Shown here one piece after another: positions 1-5,906 of a DNA stretch of 11,519 nucleotides (the stretch's first letter is position 1; the number at the start of each line of letters is the position of its first letter). The position numbers and the translations under genes are program-made. The DNA comes from CAZZCP01 sp964653235 (lineage in GTDB: Bacteria; Bdellovibrionota; Bdellovibrionia; Bdellovibrionales; UBA840): positions 1 to 11,519 of the forward strand of contig CAZZCP010000071.1 in assembly GCA_964653235.1 (NCBI GenBank). The letters run 5' to 3'. Below the pieces are notes generated by a model that was not told where the DNA came from, made no database searches, and worked only from the letters and a program-made list of their open reading frames with translations.

Positions 1-115
1 CAATGCCGAAAAGCATCTCTCAGAGTGCCATTCCGGTTATCGGAAATCTTCACTTTTGCAATCAAAAACCAAGGGGCAACAGACCAGCGAAACAATCGAT
101 TTTTTCATTTCATAC
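1..115. other. No confident gene; possible truncated reverse-strand reading frame
   Basis: No complete gene can be supported here. Two weak reverse-strand possibilities exist. A frame open from about position 104 to the left edge has a TTG at 95-93 and would begin MFRWSVAPWFLIAKVKIS; it could be the start of a gene outside the window, but no ribosome binding site precedes it. A 23-residue frame from an ATG at 108-106 to a TAA at 39-37 begins MKKSIVSLVCCPLVF, like a short signal peptide. It has a GGTGGAG-like sequence upstream, inside the adjacent inverted repeat. A forward frame spanning 3-206 runs through the repeat element and has a serine- and arginine-rich composition typical of a shadow frame, so I do not call it. 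Confidence 0.2.
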
Positions 116-139
116 TAGCTGCTCCACCTTATTTCACTT
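116..139 (+). repeat. Left terminal inverted repeat
   Basis: A 24-bp sequence pairs with 292-269 without a mismatch. Pairing breaks at 115 (C against A293) on the outer side and at 140 (T against G268, wobble only) on the inner side, so the repeat has sharp boundaries. Read on the reverse strand it contains AAGGTGGAG, which resembles a Shine-Dalgarno sequence pointing out of the element towards an ATG at 108-106. Confidence 0.85.
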
Positions 140-180
140 TTTTCGCCTCACTCATTTGTACATTCAAGCCCTTAGGATTT

Positions 181-220
181 TTGTCCGAGAATGCATTAAG
201 AATTAAAGAAGCTCGGACAA
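181..220. repeat. Internal inverted repeat TTGTCCGAG / CTCGGACAA
   Basis: TTGTCCGAG at 181-189 pairs perfectly with CTCGGACAA at 212-220 across a 22-base loop. It lies near the middle of the 116-292 element and shares the GTCCGA core with the palindrome at 253-270. It could be a hairpin in RNA or a protein binding site. No function can be assigned from the sequence. Confidence 0.6.
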
Positions 221-252
221 TATAGTCTAAACATTTTCGATATTTATCCGCT

Positions 253-270
253 TTCGGACGGACGTCCGAA
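253..270. repeat. Internal palindrome TTCGGAC-GGAC-GTCCGAA
   Basis: TTCGGAC at 253-259 pairs with GTCCGAA at 264-270 around a 4-base GGAC spacer; an overlapping alternative is the perfect palindrome CGGACGTCCG at 259-268. The last two bases overlap the inner edge of the right terminal repeat. No T-run follows on either strand, so it is not a standard intrinsic terminator, although it lies downstream of the reverse-strand gene at 300-1079. Confidence 0.6.
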
Positions 271-292
271 GTGAAATAAGGTGGAGCAGCTA
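269..292 (-). repeat. Right terminal inverted repeat
   Basis: This is the exact reverse complement of 116-139 and ends in TA. It lies just beyond the TGA stop of the reverse-strand gene ending at 300. A transcript reading out of that gene would therefore cross the whole element and could fold it into one long hairpin. Confidence 0.85.
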
Positions 293-299
293 AAACACC

Positions 300-1079
300 T
301 CAATAGATATAATTTATACCGGTTAAAAACAAATGCTCTCTCACCGTGTAGCCCTCGTCTTTAAAAAAGCTAGAGCCTGTTAAACTCCAACTTAAAGCCG
401 GACTCAATCTTCGAGTTCCTACCACTTGCATTACCCCATCTTCAAACTTGGTAAAATGCGAAAGTAGCCAACGCGGATTCAATTGTCGATAGATTCCCAA
501 ACGTGCCTCACGTGAGGTAAATACAAAATCTGAGTGAAAATACGGAGTTTGTACATCAAAACGAAAGTTGCTTCCCCCTAAGTCATATTTGGCTTTGAAC
601 TTATAGCCTTGAAAAGGAGATACAGAATAACTACTCACTCGATCTTTTACATCTTTAATCTTTTTTAAATCAGGATCTTTTTTAAGCCGATCTTCAATTT
701 TTCGCTCGGTGGTTTTTCGAACAACATATTCTGCAAACCTTTGTTGCCGATCAAAAAACTCTAAAGTTTCGGCTTCGAGTTCTCGAACCGTCTGATTTTC
801 AAAATTCACGTTCAAATAATCGATGTTGCGCTCGTACTCAGTATAGCCAAACTCATCTGCATAGCGATCACTGATCTCTTTTCTGAGTTTGTCATCATAC
901 ATTTCAACTTGCTCAGGGCGGCCCTCAAGAGGAGGGTTTAAAAGCAAGATTTCTCTAGTTCGGGCTTCCTCCTCTTCTTCTTGTAGATCGGCTACATAGC
1001 CTTTCTTGGTGCCGTAAATTGACGCCAAACAAGGCCACCCACATAGCCAGATCAAAAGCATGCACAATAAAACTCTCAT
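300..1079 (-). CDS. Exported protein of unknown function, probable outer-membrane or periplasmic
   Basis: I do not recognise a family. The 259-residue product starts with a hydrophobic signal peptide (residues 1-20, MRVLLCMLLIWLC, then CLAS as a plausible signal peptidase I site). The cysteines at 13 and 17 are not in a good lipobox, so I do not call it a lipoprotein. Residues 34-39 are a run of acidic residues (EEEEEA). Residues 60-147 are highly charged and look helical or coiled. From about 158 the pattern changes to alternating hydrophobic/polar strands and the protein ends in YIY, as outer-membrane strand proteins often do. The ATG at 1079 has no clear Shine-Dalgarno. The gene diverges from the lipid-kinase cluster across a 131-bp gap. 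A membrane-associated strand-rich domain is inferred from the pattern only. Confidence 0.75.
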   Translation of the reverse strand: MRVLLCMLLIWLCGWPCLASIYGTKKGYVADLQEEEEEARTREILLLNPPLEGRPEQVEMYDDKLRKEISDRYADEFGYTEYERNIDYLNVNFENQTVRELEAETLEFFDRQQRFAEYVVRKTTERKIEDRLKKDPDLKKIKDVKDRVSSYSVSPFQGYKFKAKYDLGGSNFRFDVQTPYFHSDFVFTSREARLGIYRQLNPRWLLSHFTKFEDGVMQVVGTRRLSPALSWSLTGSSFFKDEGYTVREHLFLTGINYIY

Positions 1080-1123
1080 AGCTTTAAAAATTGCAATGCT
1101 TGTACCAAGTTCTATCTAAATCA

Positions 1124-1147
1124 CTGAAAGCATTCAGAAATTCAGAA
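1124..1147. promoter_or_regulatory. Possible operator: CTGAA/TTCAG repeats in the divergent intergenic region
   Basis: The 131-bp gap between the divergent genes (1080-1210) contains CTGAA-AGCA-TTCAG (1124-1137), an inverted repeat, followed after three bases by another TTCAG. The octamer ATTCAGAA is therefore present twice in direct tandem (1132-1139 and 1140-1147). Such clustering between two divergent starts would suit a regulator site, but the repeats are short and AT-rich and could be chance. I see no convincing -35/-10 pair for either gene here. Confidence 0.25.
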
Positions 1148-1210
1148 TTCTTAAAAGCCCTGTAGTTTCTGCCAATTGACTTAAAAAAAATTTAATGATT
1201 CCATGCGTTT

Positions 1211-1891
1211 ATGATTCAAACCGAGACTCAAAAGTCGGGCCTTGCAAAGACCAACTTACAAGCTGAGCTAAAAGCAAGGTCTGATTTACATTTTAGCCGC
1301 AAGCTTCTACATGCGGGCGGAATCGCTTTTATTTTGGGAATCTACTTGAGCATCCCTAGACAAGTATCACTCGTTCTTCTGGCGATTGCTTGTACGAGTC
1401 TTATTCCGCTAGACTATTTAAGAAGATATTCTAAGTCTTGGAATCGCTTTGTCATCAAAGTCATGGGCAAGTTTATGCGCAAAGGAGAAGTTCACCAACT
1501 CACTGGAACCAGCTACCTCTTGGTTGGTCTGACTCTGATTATATCTCTTTTTCCTGTAGAAATTGTTACTCTTTCAATGATCATGATCGCCTTGGGTGAT
1601 CCAGCTGCCAGTATTACTGGGGTCTTGTACGGAAAAGATAAAATTTTTAAAAATAAAAGTTTACAGGGAAGTATTGGTGCTTTTCTAACTTGCACAATCA
1701 TTGCTGGAATCTATTACTATGTGAATGAAATGATGCTCGAACGTTGGATTTTAGCAAGTATTCTTAGCGGTTTTATTGGGGCCATCTCAGAGCTTATACC
1801 AATTGGAAAAATGGACGACAATTTTAGTTTTCCTGTAATTGCATCTTCTCTTTTATGGATTCTGTTTCACCTGTTTGGAGCTACCGTATGA
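1211..1891 (+). CDS. CTP-dependent lipid/polyprenol kinase family (COG0170, SEC59/DGK1/phytol kinase-like)
   Basis: This 226-residue integral membrane protein carries the signatures of the family that phosphorylates dolichol, phytol or diacylglycerol with CTP. It shows RKLLH (30-34), GDPAAS (129-134) followed by GVLYGK, KSLQGS (149-154), and a late acidic E194 with DDN (202-204). Several hydrophobic membrane segments separate them. The usual KSxEG motif here has Gln (KSLQG), a small departure. The actual substrate cannot be read from sequence. Because pssA follows with an ATGA overlap, phosphorylation of diacylglycerol or a prenyl alcohol to feed membrane lipid synthesis is a reasonable inference. 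The ATG at 1211 is the only start compatible with the motifs, since an in-frame TGA lies at 1196-1198. It has no evident Shine-Dalgarno. It is the first gene of a probable five-gene operon. Confidence 0.85.
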   Translation: MIQTETQKSGLAKTNLQAELKARSDLHFSRKLLHAGGIAFILGIYLSIPRQVSLVLLAIACTSLIPLDYLRRYSKSWNRFVIKVMGKFMRKGEVHQLTGTSYLLVGLTLIISLFPVEIVTLSMIMIALGDPAASITGVLYGKDKIFKNKSLQGSIGAFLTCTIIAGIYYYVNEMMLERWILASILSGFIGAISELIPIGKMDDNFSFPVIASSLLWILFHLFGATV

Positions 1892-2673
1892 GAAGAAGAA
1901 TTCATGGCAAATTTAAAAATCTACAACAAAAGCGCCGATGGCGTGAGAGAATGGGCACCCAGATCTATATCTTGCCCAATTTACTAACCACAGGGAATTT
2001 ATTTTTTGGCTTTATGAGTATCATTCACTCTATCAAGGGAAACTATGTCTTTGCTGCCTATGCTATTGTTGCGGCAGCAATATTTGACCAACTCGATGGC
2101 AGGGTCGCAAGACTCACACACTCTACCAGTCTTTTTGGTTCTGAATACGACTCTCTTTGTGATTTGGTTAGCTTTGGCATGGCCCCGTCTCTACTTATGT
2201 ATTTGTGGGCACTTCATCCTTTTCCACGAATCGGTTATTTGTTTGCTTTTATCTATGTTGCCTGTGGAGCCCTTCGGCTTGCTCGCTTTAATGTGCAAAA
2301 AGAGGTCGAATCAAATGTTTTCTTTTTGGGTTTACCGATTCCGATGGCGGCTGGTTTGATTGCTGGCAGTGTGATGTGTTTTGAAGAGCTTTCTTGGCAA
2401 GCTCAAGGATCTCCCTGGCTTTTGGCGATGACTCTATTAGTGGGTCTTTTTATGGTTAGTAATTTTCCTTATAGAAGTTTTAAAGAAGTGAACTTTAAAG
2501 AACGCTTTCCTTTTCATTATTTGGTTCTTGGAGTGTTTATATTTGCCGTTGTAGCCTATTATCCAGAAGTGATGATCTTTTTCTTGTTTTTAGGTTATGC
2601 TATACTAGGAGCTGTTACAGGAGTTCTTCGGATCGGAAAACAGCCGCAGAAGAACCCTTATTTTGAGGAGTAA
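1888..2673 (+). CDS. pssA: CDP-diacylglycerol-serine O-phosphatidyltransferase (phosphatidylserine synthase)
   Basis: The enzyme transfers a phosphatidyl group from CDP-diacylglycerol to serine in the inner membrane, the committed step to phosphatidylethanolamine. The complete CDP-alcohol phosphatidyltransferase signature DX2DGX2ARX8GX3DX3D is present: D67, D70-G71, A74-R75, G84, D88, D92. Hydrophobic segments before and after it form the expected multi-span membrane protein. PNLLTTGN near residues 30-37 is typical of the type II (Bacillus-like) synthase. I chose the ATG at 1888, which overlaps the previous stop as ATGA and has GGAG 7 bases upstream. An in-frame ATG 11 codons earlier lies inside the previous gene and is unlikely. 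The product is 261 residues with a basic N-terminus (MRRRIHGK). Substrate specificity for serine rather than another alcohol rests on family resemblance. Confidence 0.9.
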   Translation: MRRRIHGKFKNLQQKRRWRERMGTQIYILPNLLTTGNLFFGFMSIIHSIKGNYVFAAYAIVAAAIFDQLDGRVARLTHSTSLFGSEYDSLCDLVSFGMAPSLLMYLWALHPFPRIGYLFAFIYVACGALRLARFNVQKEVESNVFFLGLPIPMAAGLIAGSVMCFEELSWQAQGSPWLLAMTLLVGLFMVSNFPYRSFKEVNFKERFPFHYLVLGVFIFAVVAYYPEVMIFFLFLGYAILGAVTGVLRIGKQPQKNPYFEE

Positions 2674-2676
2674 AAT

Positions 2677-3693
2677 ATGGCGAGTCGTCAATTTCGTATT
2701 GGAGTGGTTGGTGCCACTGGTTTGGTCGGAACCGAATTTGTAAAGCTATTAGAAGAGAGAAAAACGCCAGTACAAGAGTTGAGACTCTTTGCAAGTGCAA
2801 AGTCATCGGGTCGAAAAATTGGCTTTCGCAAAGAAAAACTCCCTGTACATGTTTTAGAGCCTGGCTGTTTTACTGATCTCGATGTGGTTTTCTTTTCTGC
2901 AGGTGGAAGTATAAGCAAAGAGTGGGCTCCACGCGCTGTTGAAGCTGGTGCCTATGCTATTGACAACTCTTCTTGCTTTCGCATGAATCCCGAAGTGAAC
3001 CTCGTTGTCCCTGAAGTCAATGGAGATTTGCTAACAAAAGACAATCCACAATTGATTGCCAATCCCAATTGCTCCACCATACAAATGGTACTTGCATTGG
3101 CTCCGCTACAAAAGGCCTTTGGACTTGAGGAGGTACGCGTTTCTACCTACCAAGCTACCAGCGGTGCTGGGATCGATGCACAAGAGGAACTTAAATCTCA
3201 CTCCATTCATTTTCTCAACAATACCGAGGTAGAAGCGAAGAACTTTCCAGAGAGTATTGCTTTTAACAATATTCCGCAAATCGGCGAGATTGAGGCCGAT
3301 GGCTTTACTACTGAAGAACGCAAAATGATTTTAGAGACCAACAAGATTTTGCGAGATGAAAAGCTTCGTGTATCTGCATTTTGTGTAAGAACTCCAACCA
3401 TCAATGGCCATAGTGAAAGCCTTTGGGCCACTCTCACAAAAGCTGTGGATGAGCAACAAGTGGTTGATGTTTTGACCAAGGCACCAGGGGTAGAAGTTAA
3501 TCTTGGCACTAAGGGAAGAGACTACACCAGCAATCGCGCCTGCTCTGACCGAGACCCTGTCTATATTGGCCGAATTCACCGCGATTTTTATGACCCCAAA
3601 ACCTGGCTGATGTGGGTGAGCGCCGATAATATTCGCAAAGGAGCTGCATTAAACGGATTACAAATTGCCGAAAGGATTTTTGACATCCAATAA
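2677..3693 (+). CDS. asd: Aspartate-semialdehyde dehydrogenase
   Basis: It reduces beta-aspartyl phosphate to aspartate semialdehyde with NADPH, the branch point to lysine/diaminopimelate, threonine and methionine, so it supplies the peptidoglycan cross-link residue. The 338-residue product has the N-terminal nucleotide-binding GATGLVG (12-18), SAGGS (74-78), NSSCFRM (97-103), the catalytic cysteine in NPNCSTIQ (Cys132), TYQATSGAG (157-165), and the active-site histidine in NGHSES (His245). The C-terminal NIRKGAALN is also characteristic. Length and motif order match the family and no key residue is missing. The ATG at 2677 has GAGGAG at 2665-2670, 6 bases upstream, overlapping the end of pssA and only 3 bp after its stop. 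It is the most confidently identified gene here. Its placement between a lipid synthase and envelope proteins suggests shared expression for cell-envelope growth (inference). Confidence 0.96.
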   Translation: MASRQFRIGVVGATGLVGTEFVKLLEERKTPVQELRLFASAKSSGRKIGFRKEKLPVHVLEPGCFTDLDVVFFSAGGSISKEWAPRAVEAGAYAIDNSSCFRMNPEVNLVVPEVNGDLLTKDNPQLIANPNCSTIQMVLALAPLQKAFGLEEVRVSTYQATSGAGIDAQEELKSHSIHFLNNTEVEAKNFPESIAFNNIPQIGEIEADGFTTEERKMILETNKILRDEKLRVSAFCVRTPTINGHSESLWATLTKAVDEQQVVDVLTKAPGVEVNLGTKGRDYTSNRACSDRDPVYIGRIHRDFYDPKTWLMWVSADNIRKGAALNGLQIAERIFDIQ

Positions 3694-3715
3694 TTGCCGT
3701 GATCTGCTATTTATT

Positions 3716-5032
3716 ATGAAATGGACTTCTTTTTTCATTCTTTTTTTTAGTTTCTCGGTTCAGGCTGCTATTATAAATATTGTAATTGACGAAAATGAGT
3801 TCTCTTTTTTAGAGCAGTTTAATGATCCAGCAAGAGACATTAGGGTATTTGCTGGCTTCTTAGGAAACACTGCTGGATGCGATACGAATATACCTACCTG
3901 TAACACTTGTGAAAGAGCGACTTTTACTGCAAATAATCCTGACCAGCCCTGTAATATTAGAACCGTGCTTGAGGAGAATGCCGATCTCAGAGTTACTTTT
4001 GGTAGTGATACTGCTGGAATAACAGGAAACCTATTGTTAACTATTGAAAATGATGCTGGCGTACAGATTCGTCTTGATCGAAGAAACAATCAGGTAAAAG
4101 GTACTGTCTCGGCAACATGGCAAGAAATTTGTAATGCATTTATTACGGATACTACTCCCAGACCAGACCCATGTAATTTTGATGAAGACATTCGAGCCTT
4201 TGTTGGAATCGGAAATGATAGCGATGAATTTATTGAATCTGAAGAAATCATATTGGTAGTTCGGGGAAATTCCGACAATACCCCATTGATTAGTGACATT
4301 ACTTGTTCTAACAGCAATCCTATCATCTGTGAAACTCGTCTTGTTCGAGGTGATGAGAAAGTTTTTATAGATGAATTTGTTCAAGGAGGAGCTTTTCCTC
4401 AAGGCAATTTTCAACTGGACATCCGATTTATTCGCTTTTTCTATGAAGAAGCTGCTGTCAACGGAAGCTGTGCTTTGTCTGATTTTCAAAACGTAGACTA
4501 CAATTCTCCATTCATAGATACTGAAATTTCAATCGTAAATAGTGATGAATTGAACTTTAATAATAGTTTTATTGAGCCATTTGTAAATGAAACAACCTAC
4601 TGCTTTCGAGTCGCGGCAGTTGACAACACCGGTACTGTTTTTAGTCTTACCGACATTGATGAGACCACCGATCCTATCAATCAGCTCGAGGTGACTCCCA
4701 GTTTGGTCAGCGGCTTGATTGAAGAGGGAAACTGCTTTATTGCAACTGCGGCTTATGGCGACCCACTTCATGAAAAAATTGAAGATTTTCGTCAGTTTCG
4801 CGACCAAGTGCTATTAAAATCAAAATGGGGACGAGAATTCGTAGATTGGTACTATGCCAATTCCTATGCTTGGGCCAATCGTATTGCCGATCAAGCTCTG
4901 GCTCGGCAAGCAGCAAGAATCCTCTTATGGCCCCTTTGGGCAATTGCCTATACGGCTCTACACATGTCTTGGCTTTATCTTTTAATTCCTCTAATTACGA
5001 TAATCGCTCTTCGAAAGAGAGCGACTGCATGA
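3716..5032 (+). CDS. Secreted cysteine-rich protein with CFI-box C-terminal domain
   Basis: The 438-residue product starts with a signal peptide (MKWTSFFILFFSFSVQA, likely cut after Ala17). Residues 18-330 are acidic and strand-rich and contain ten cysteines (55, 62, 65, 79, 139, 153, 197, 205, 252, 296), an even number compatible with disulfides. TTYCFRVAAVDNTG near 293-307 resembles the end of a fibronectin type III domain. From Cys340 the sequence reads CFIATAAYGDP, then FRQFRDQVL, GREFVDWYY and a hydrophobic segment (about 403-432) ending in LRKRATA. This layout matches the CFI-box C-terminal domain known from surface or exported proteins; its processing enzyme is not in this window. I chose the ATG at 3716 because it starts the signal peptide; a TTG upstream lies inside asd. 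No clear Shine-Dalgarno is visible. It lies 22 bp after asd and overlaps the next gene as ATGA. The exact function is unknown. Confidence 0.8.
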   Translation: MKWTSFFILFFSFSVQAAIINIVIDENEFSFLEQFNDPARDIRVFAGFLGNTAGCDTNIPTCNTCERATFTANNPDQPCNIRTVLEENADLRVTFGSDTAGITGNLLLTIENDAGVQIRLDRRNNQVKGTVSATWQEICNAFITDTTPRPDPCNFDEDIRAFVGIGNDSDEFIESEEIILVVRGNSDNTPLISDITCSNSNPIICETRLVRGDEKVFIDEFVQGGAFPQGNFQLDIRFIRFFYEEAAVNGSCALSDFQNVDYNSPFIDTEISIVNSDELNFNNSFIEPFVNETTYCFRVAAVDNTGTVFSLTDIDETTDPINQLEVTPSLVSGLIEEGNCFIATAAYGDPLHEKIEDFRQFRDQVLLKSKWGREFVDWYYANSYAWANRIADQALARQAARILLWPLWAIAYTALHMSWLYLLIPLITIIALRKRATA

Positions 5033-5874
5033 AGTTGCTGTTGGGACTTTTTCTTTTTCAATGGGCCTATGCTATCGAGAGACCAGACTATGTCGATGAA
5101 GAGGGAATCTATTACTACAAGACCGATATGCCAGAGAAAAAAAGCTCTGATCCCGATCTAGAAGAGATAGAAGCTGATGGGACCTATATTTATAAAGAAA
5201 GAGATACTAAGGCGACAGTCTCGCCAGTAGCAAAGAGCAAAACCGGACTTCAAGAAATTGACGGTGATGATTACTACTACGGCGTAGAGCATAGTGAAGA
5301 GTCTGGTTCTGTTGCCACAAAGATTGGTTTTTTTGAATTTCAAAATTTAGAAGATAATGGTACTAGCTATGACGATATCTACACCGATGGTGGTCTTAGT
5401 ATTTTTTTAGACTTTGAAAATACAATCTCACATGCTGCTGGAAAGCTCTCTTGGGGATACGGATTTGGAGTTATTTTTTCGAATGCCAGTGGCCGCTTTG
5501 CAGATGGTGAAGAAGCGAAAGAGGTCTACAATTTCTTTGCTGTGCCTGTAAATGCCAATTTAAGTTATCGCTTTCAGTACAAATACTACCAATTGTTTGT
5601 TCCTTATATATCTGGAGGAGCTGATTTGATTCCCTTTGCTGAACTTCGGGATGATGATAAAAGAAATAAATTTGGCTATGGCTTTGGCCTTCATGTGGCG
5701 GCAGGCATGAATTTTCAACTTAGCAAACTAGCTCGATCGAGTCTAATAGCTGTTGATGAAGAATACGGTATCAATCACTTTTACCTAACGACAGAGTTAA
5801 GACAAATTCTTGGCTTTGGTGAATTTGATTTTACATCGACTTTCTTTAGTCTTGGTTTTGCTGTGGATTATTAA
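5029..5874 (+). CDS. Predicted outer-membrane beta-barrel-like protein with acidic-aromatic N-terminal repeats
   Basis: I do not recognise a named family. The 281-residue product has a short signal peptide (MKLLLGLFLFQWAYA, cut after Ala15). Residues 21-87 carry three similar acidic/tyrosine motifs: YVDEEGIYYYK (21-31), IEADGTYIYKE (47-57) and IDGDDYYYGVE (77-87). From about 97 to the end, alternating hydrophobic/polar strands with many Gly, Phe and Tyr (WGYGFGVIF, YGFGLHVAAGMNF, TSTFFSLGFAVDY) suggest an outer-membrane barrel, with a terminal Tyr like the barrel-assembly signal. The ATG at 5029 overlaps the CFI-box gene's stop (ATGA), with AAAGAGAG just upstream. Longer readings from inside the previous gene would bury the signal peptide. 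The tight overlap suggests the two products are made together and may interact at the outer membrane. Barrel assignment is from pattern, not homology. Confidence 0.72.
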   Translation: MKLLLGLFLFQWAYAIERPDYVDEEGIYYYKTDMPEKKSSDPDLEEIEADGTYIYKERDTKATVSPVAKSKTGLQEIDGDDYYYGVEHSEESGSVATKIGFFEFQNLEDNGTSYDDIYTDGGLSIFLDFENTISHAAGKLSWGYGFGVIFSNASGRFADGEEAKEVYNFFAVPVNANLSYRFQYKYYQLFVPYISGGADLIPFAELRDDDKRNKFGYGFGLHVAAGMNFQLSKLARSSLIAVDEEYGINHFYLTTELRQILGFGEFDFTSTFFSLGFAVDY

Positions 5875-5899
5875 AAAAAGGGGCCAAGATCATGGCCCC
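5873..5899 (-). terminator. Rho-independent terminator for the reverse-strand DsbA-like gene, possibly bidirectional
   Basis: GGGGCCA (5880-5886) pairs with TGGCCCC (5893-5899) around a 6-base AGATCA loop. On the reverse strand the hairpin is followed at once by seven T residues (complement of A5873-5879), the classical intrinsic form, 7 bp past the stop of the DsbA-like gene. On the forward strand it lies 5 bp past the stop of the barrel gene and is followed by AATGAATTTAATTTTTT, a weaker tail, so it may also stop the forward operon. The A-run overlaps the forward gene's stop codon. Confidence 0.85.
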
Positions 5900-5906
5900 A
5901 ATGAAT

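Larger units (their letters stand above)
116..292. mobile_element. MITE-like element with 24-bp perfect terminal inverted repeats
   Basis: The two ends are exact reverse complements over 24 bp (116-139 and 269-292). The outer end reads TAGCTGCTCCACC on the left and GGTGGAGCAGCTA on the right. Both extremities are TA, as expected if the true repeat starts at GCTGCTCC and TA is the duplicated target, the pattern of IS630/Tc1-mariner elements. The 129-bp interior has no gene, contains two further palindromes and is AT-rich in places. No transposase is present, so this would be a non-autonomous element. Alternatives are a REP/BIME-like repeat, a structured RNA, or a recombination site. The inverted symmetry is seen directly; mobility is inference, because I see only one copy and cannot search the genome. 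It ends 7 bp before the last base of the neighbouring reverse-strand gene's stop codon. Confidence 0.55.

Noticed and set aside
3..206. Forward open frame of 67 codons across the left edge and into the repeat element
   Set aside because: It crosses the terminal inverted repeat, has biased Ser/Arg/Phe composition, and shows no ribosome binding site or recognisable pattern; a chance frame.
1176..1196. TTGACT and TTTAAT as a promoter for the lipid-kinase operon
   Set aside because: The spacing between them is only 9 bases, so they cannot be a -35/-10 pair; no good partner was found for either.
1855..1887. Upstream ATG adding 11 residues to pssA
   Set aside because: It lies inside the kinase gene without a ribosome binding site, while ATG 1888 has GGAG at correct spacing and an ATGA overlap.
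4825..5028. Longer N-terminus for the barrel-like protein
   Set aside because: It would place 68 polar residues before a clear signal peptide, within the coding sequence of the CFI-box gene.
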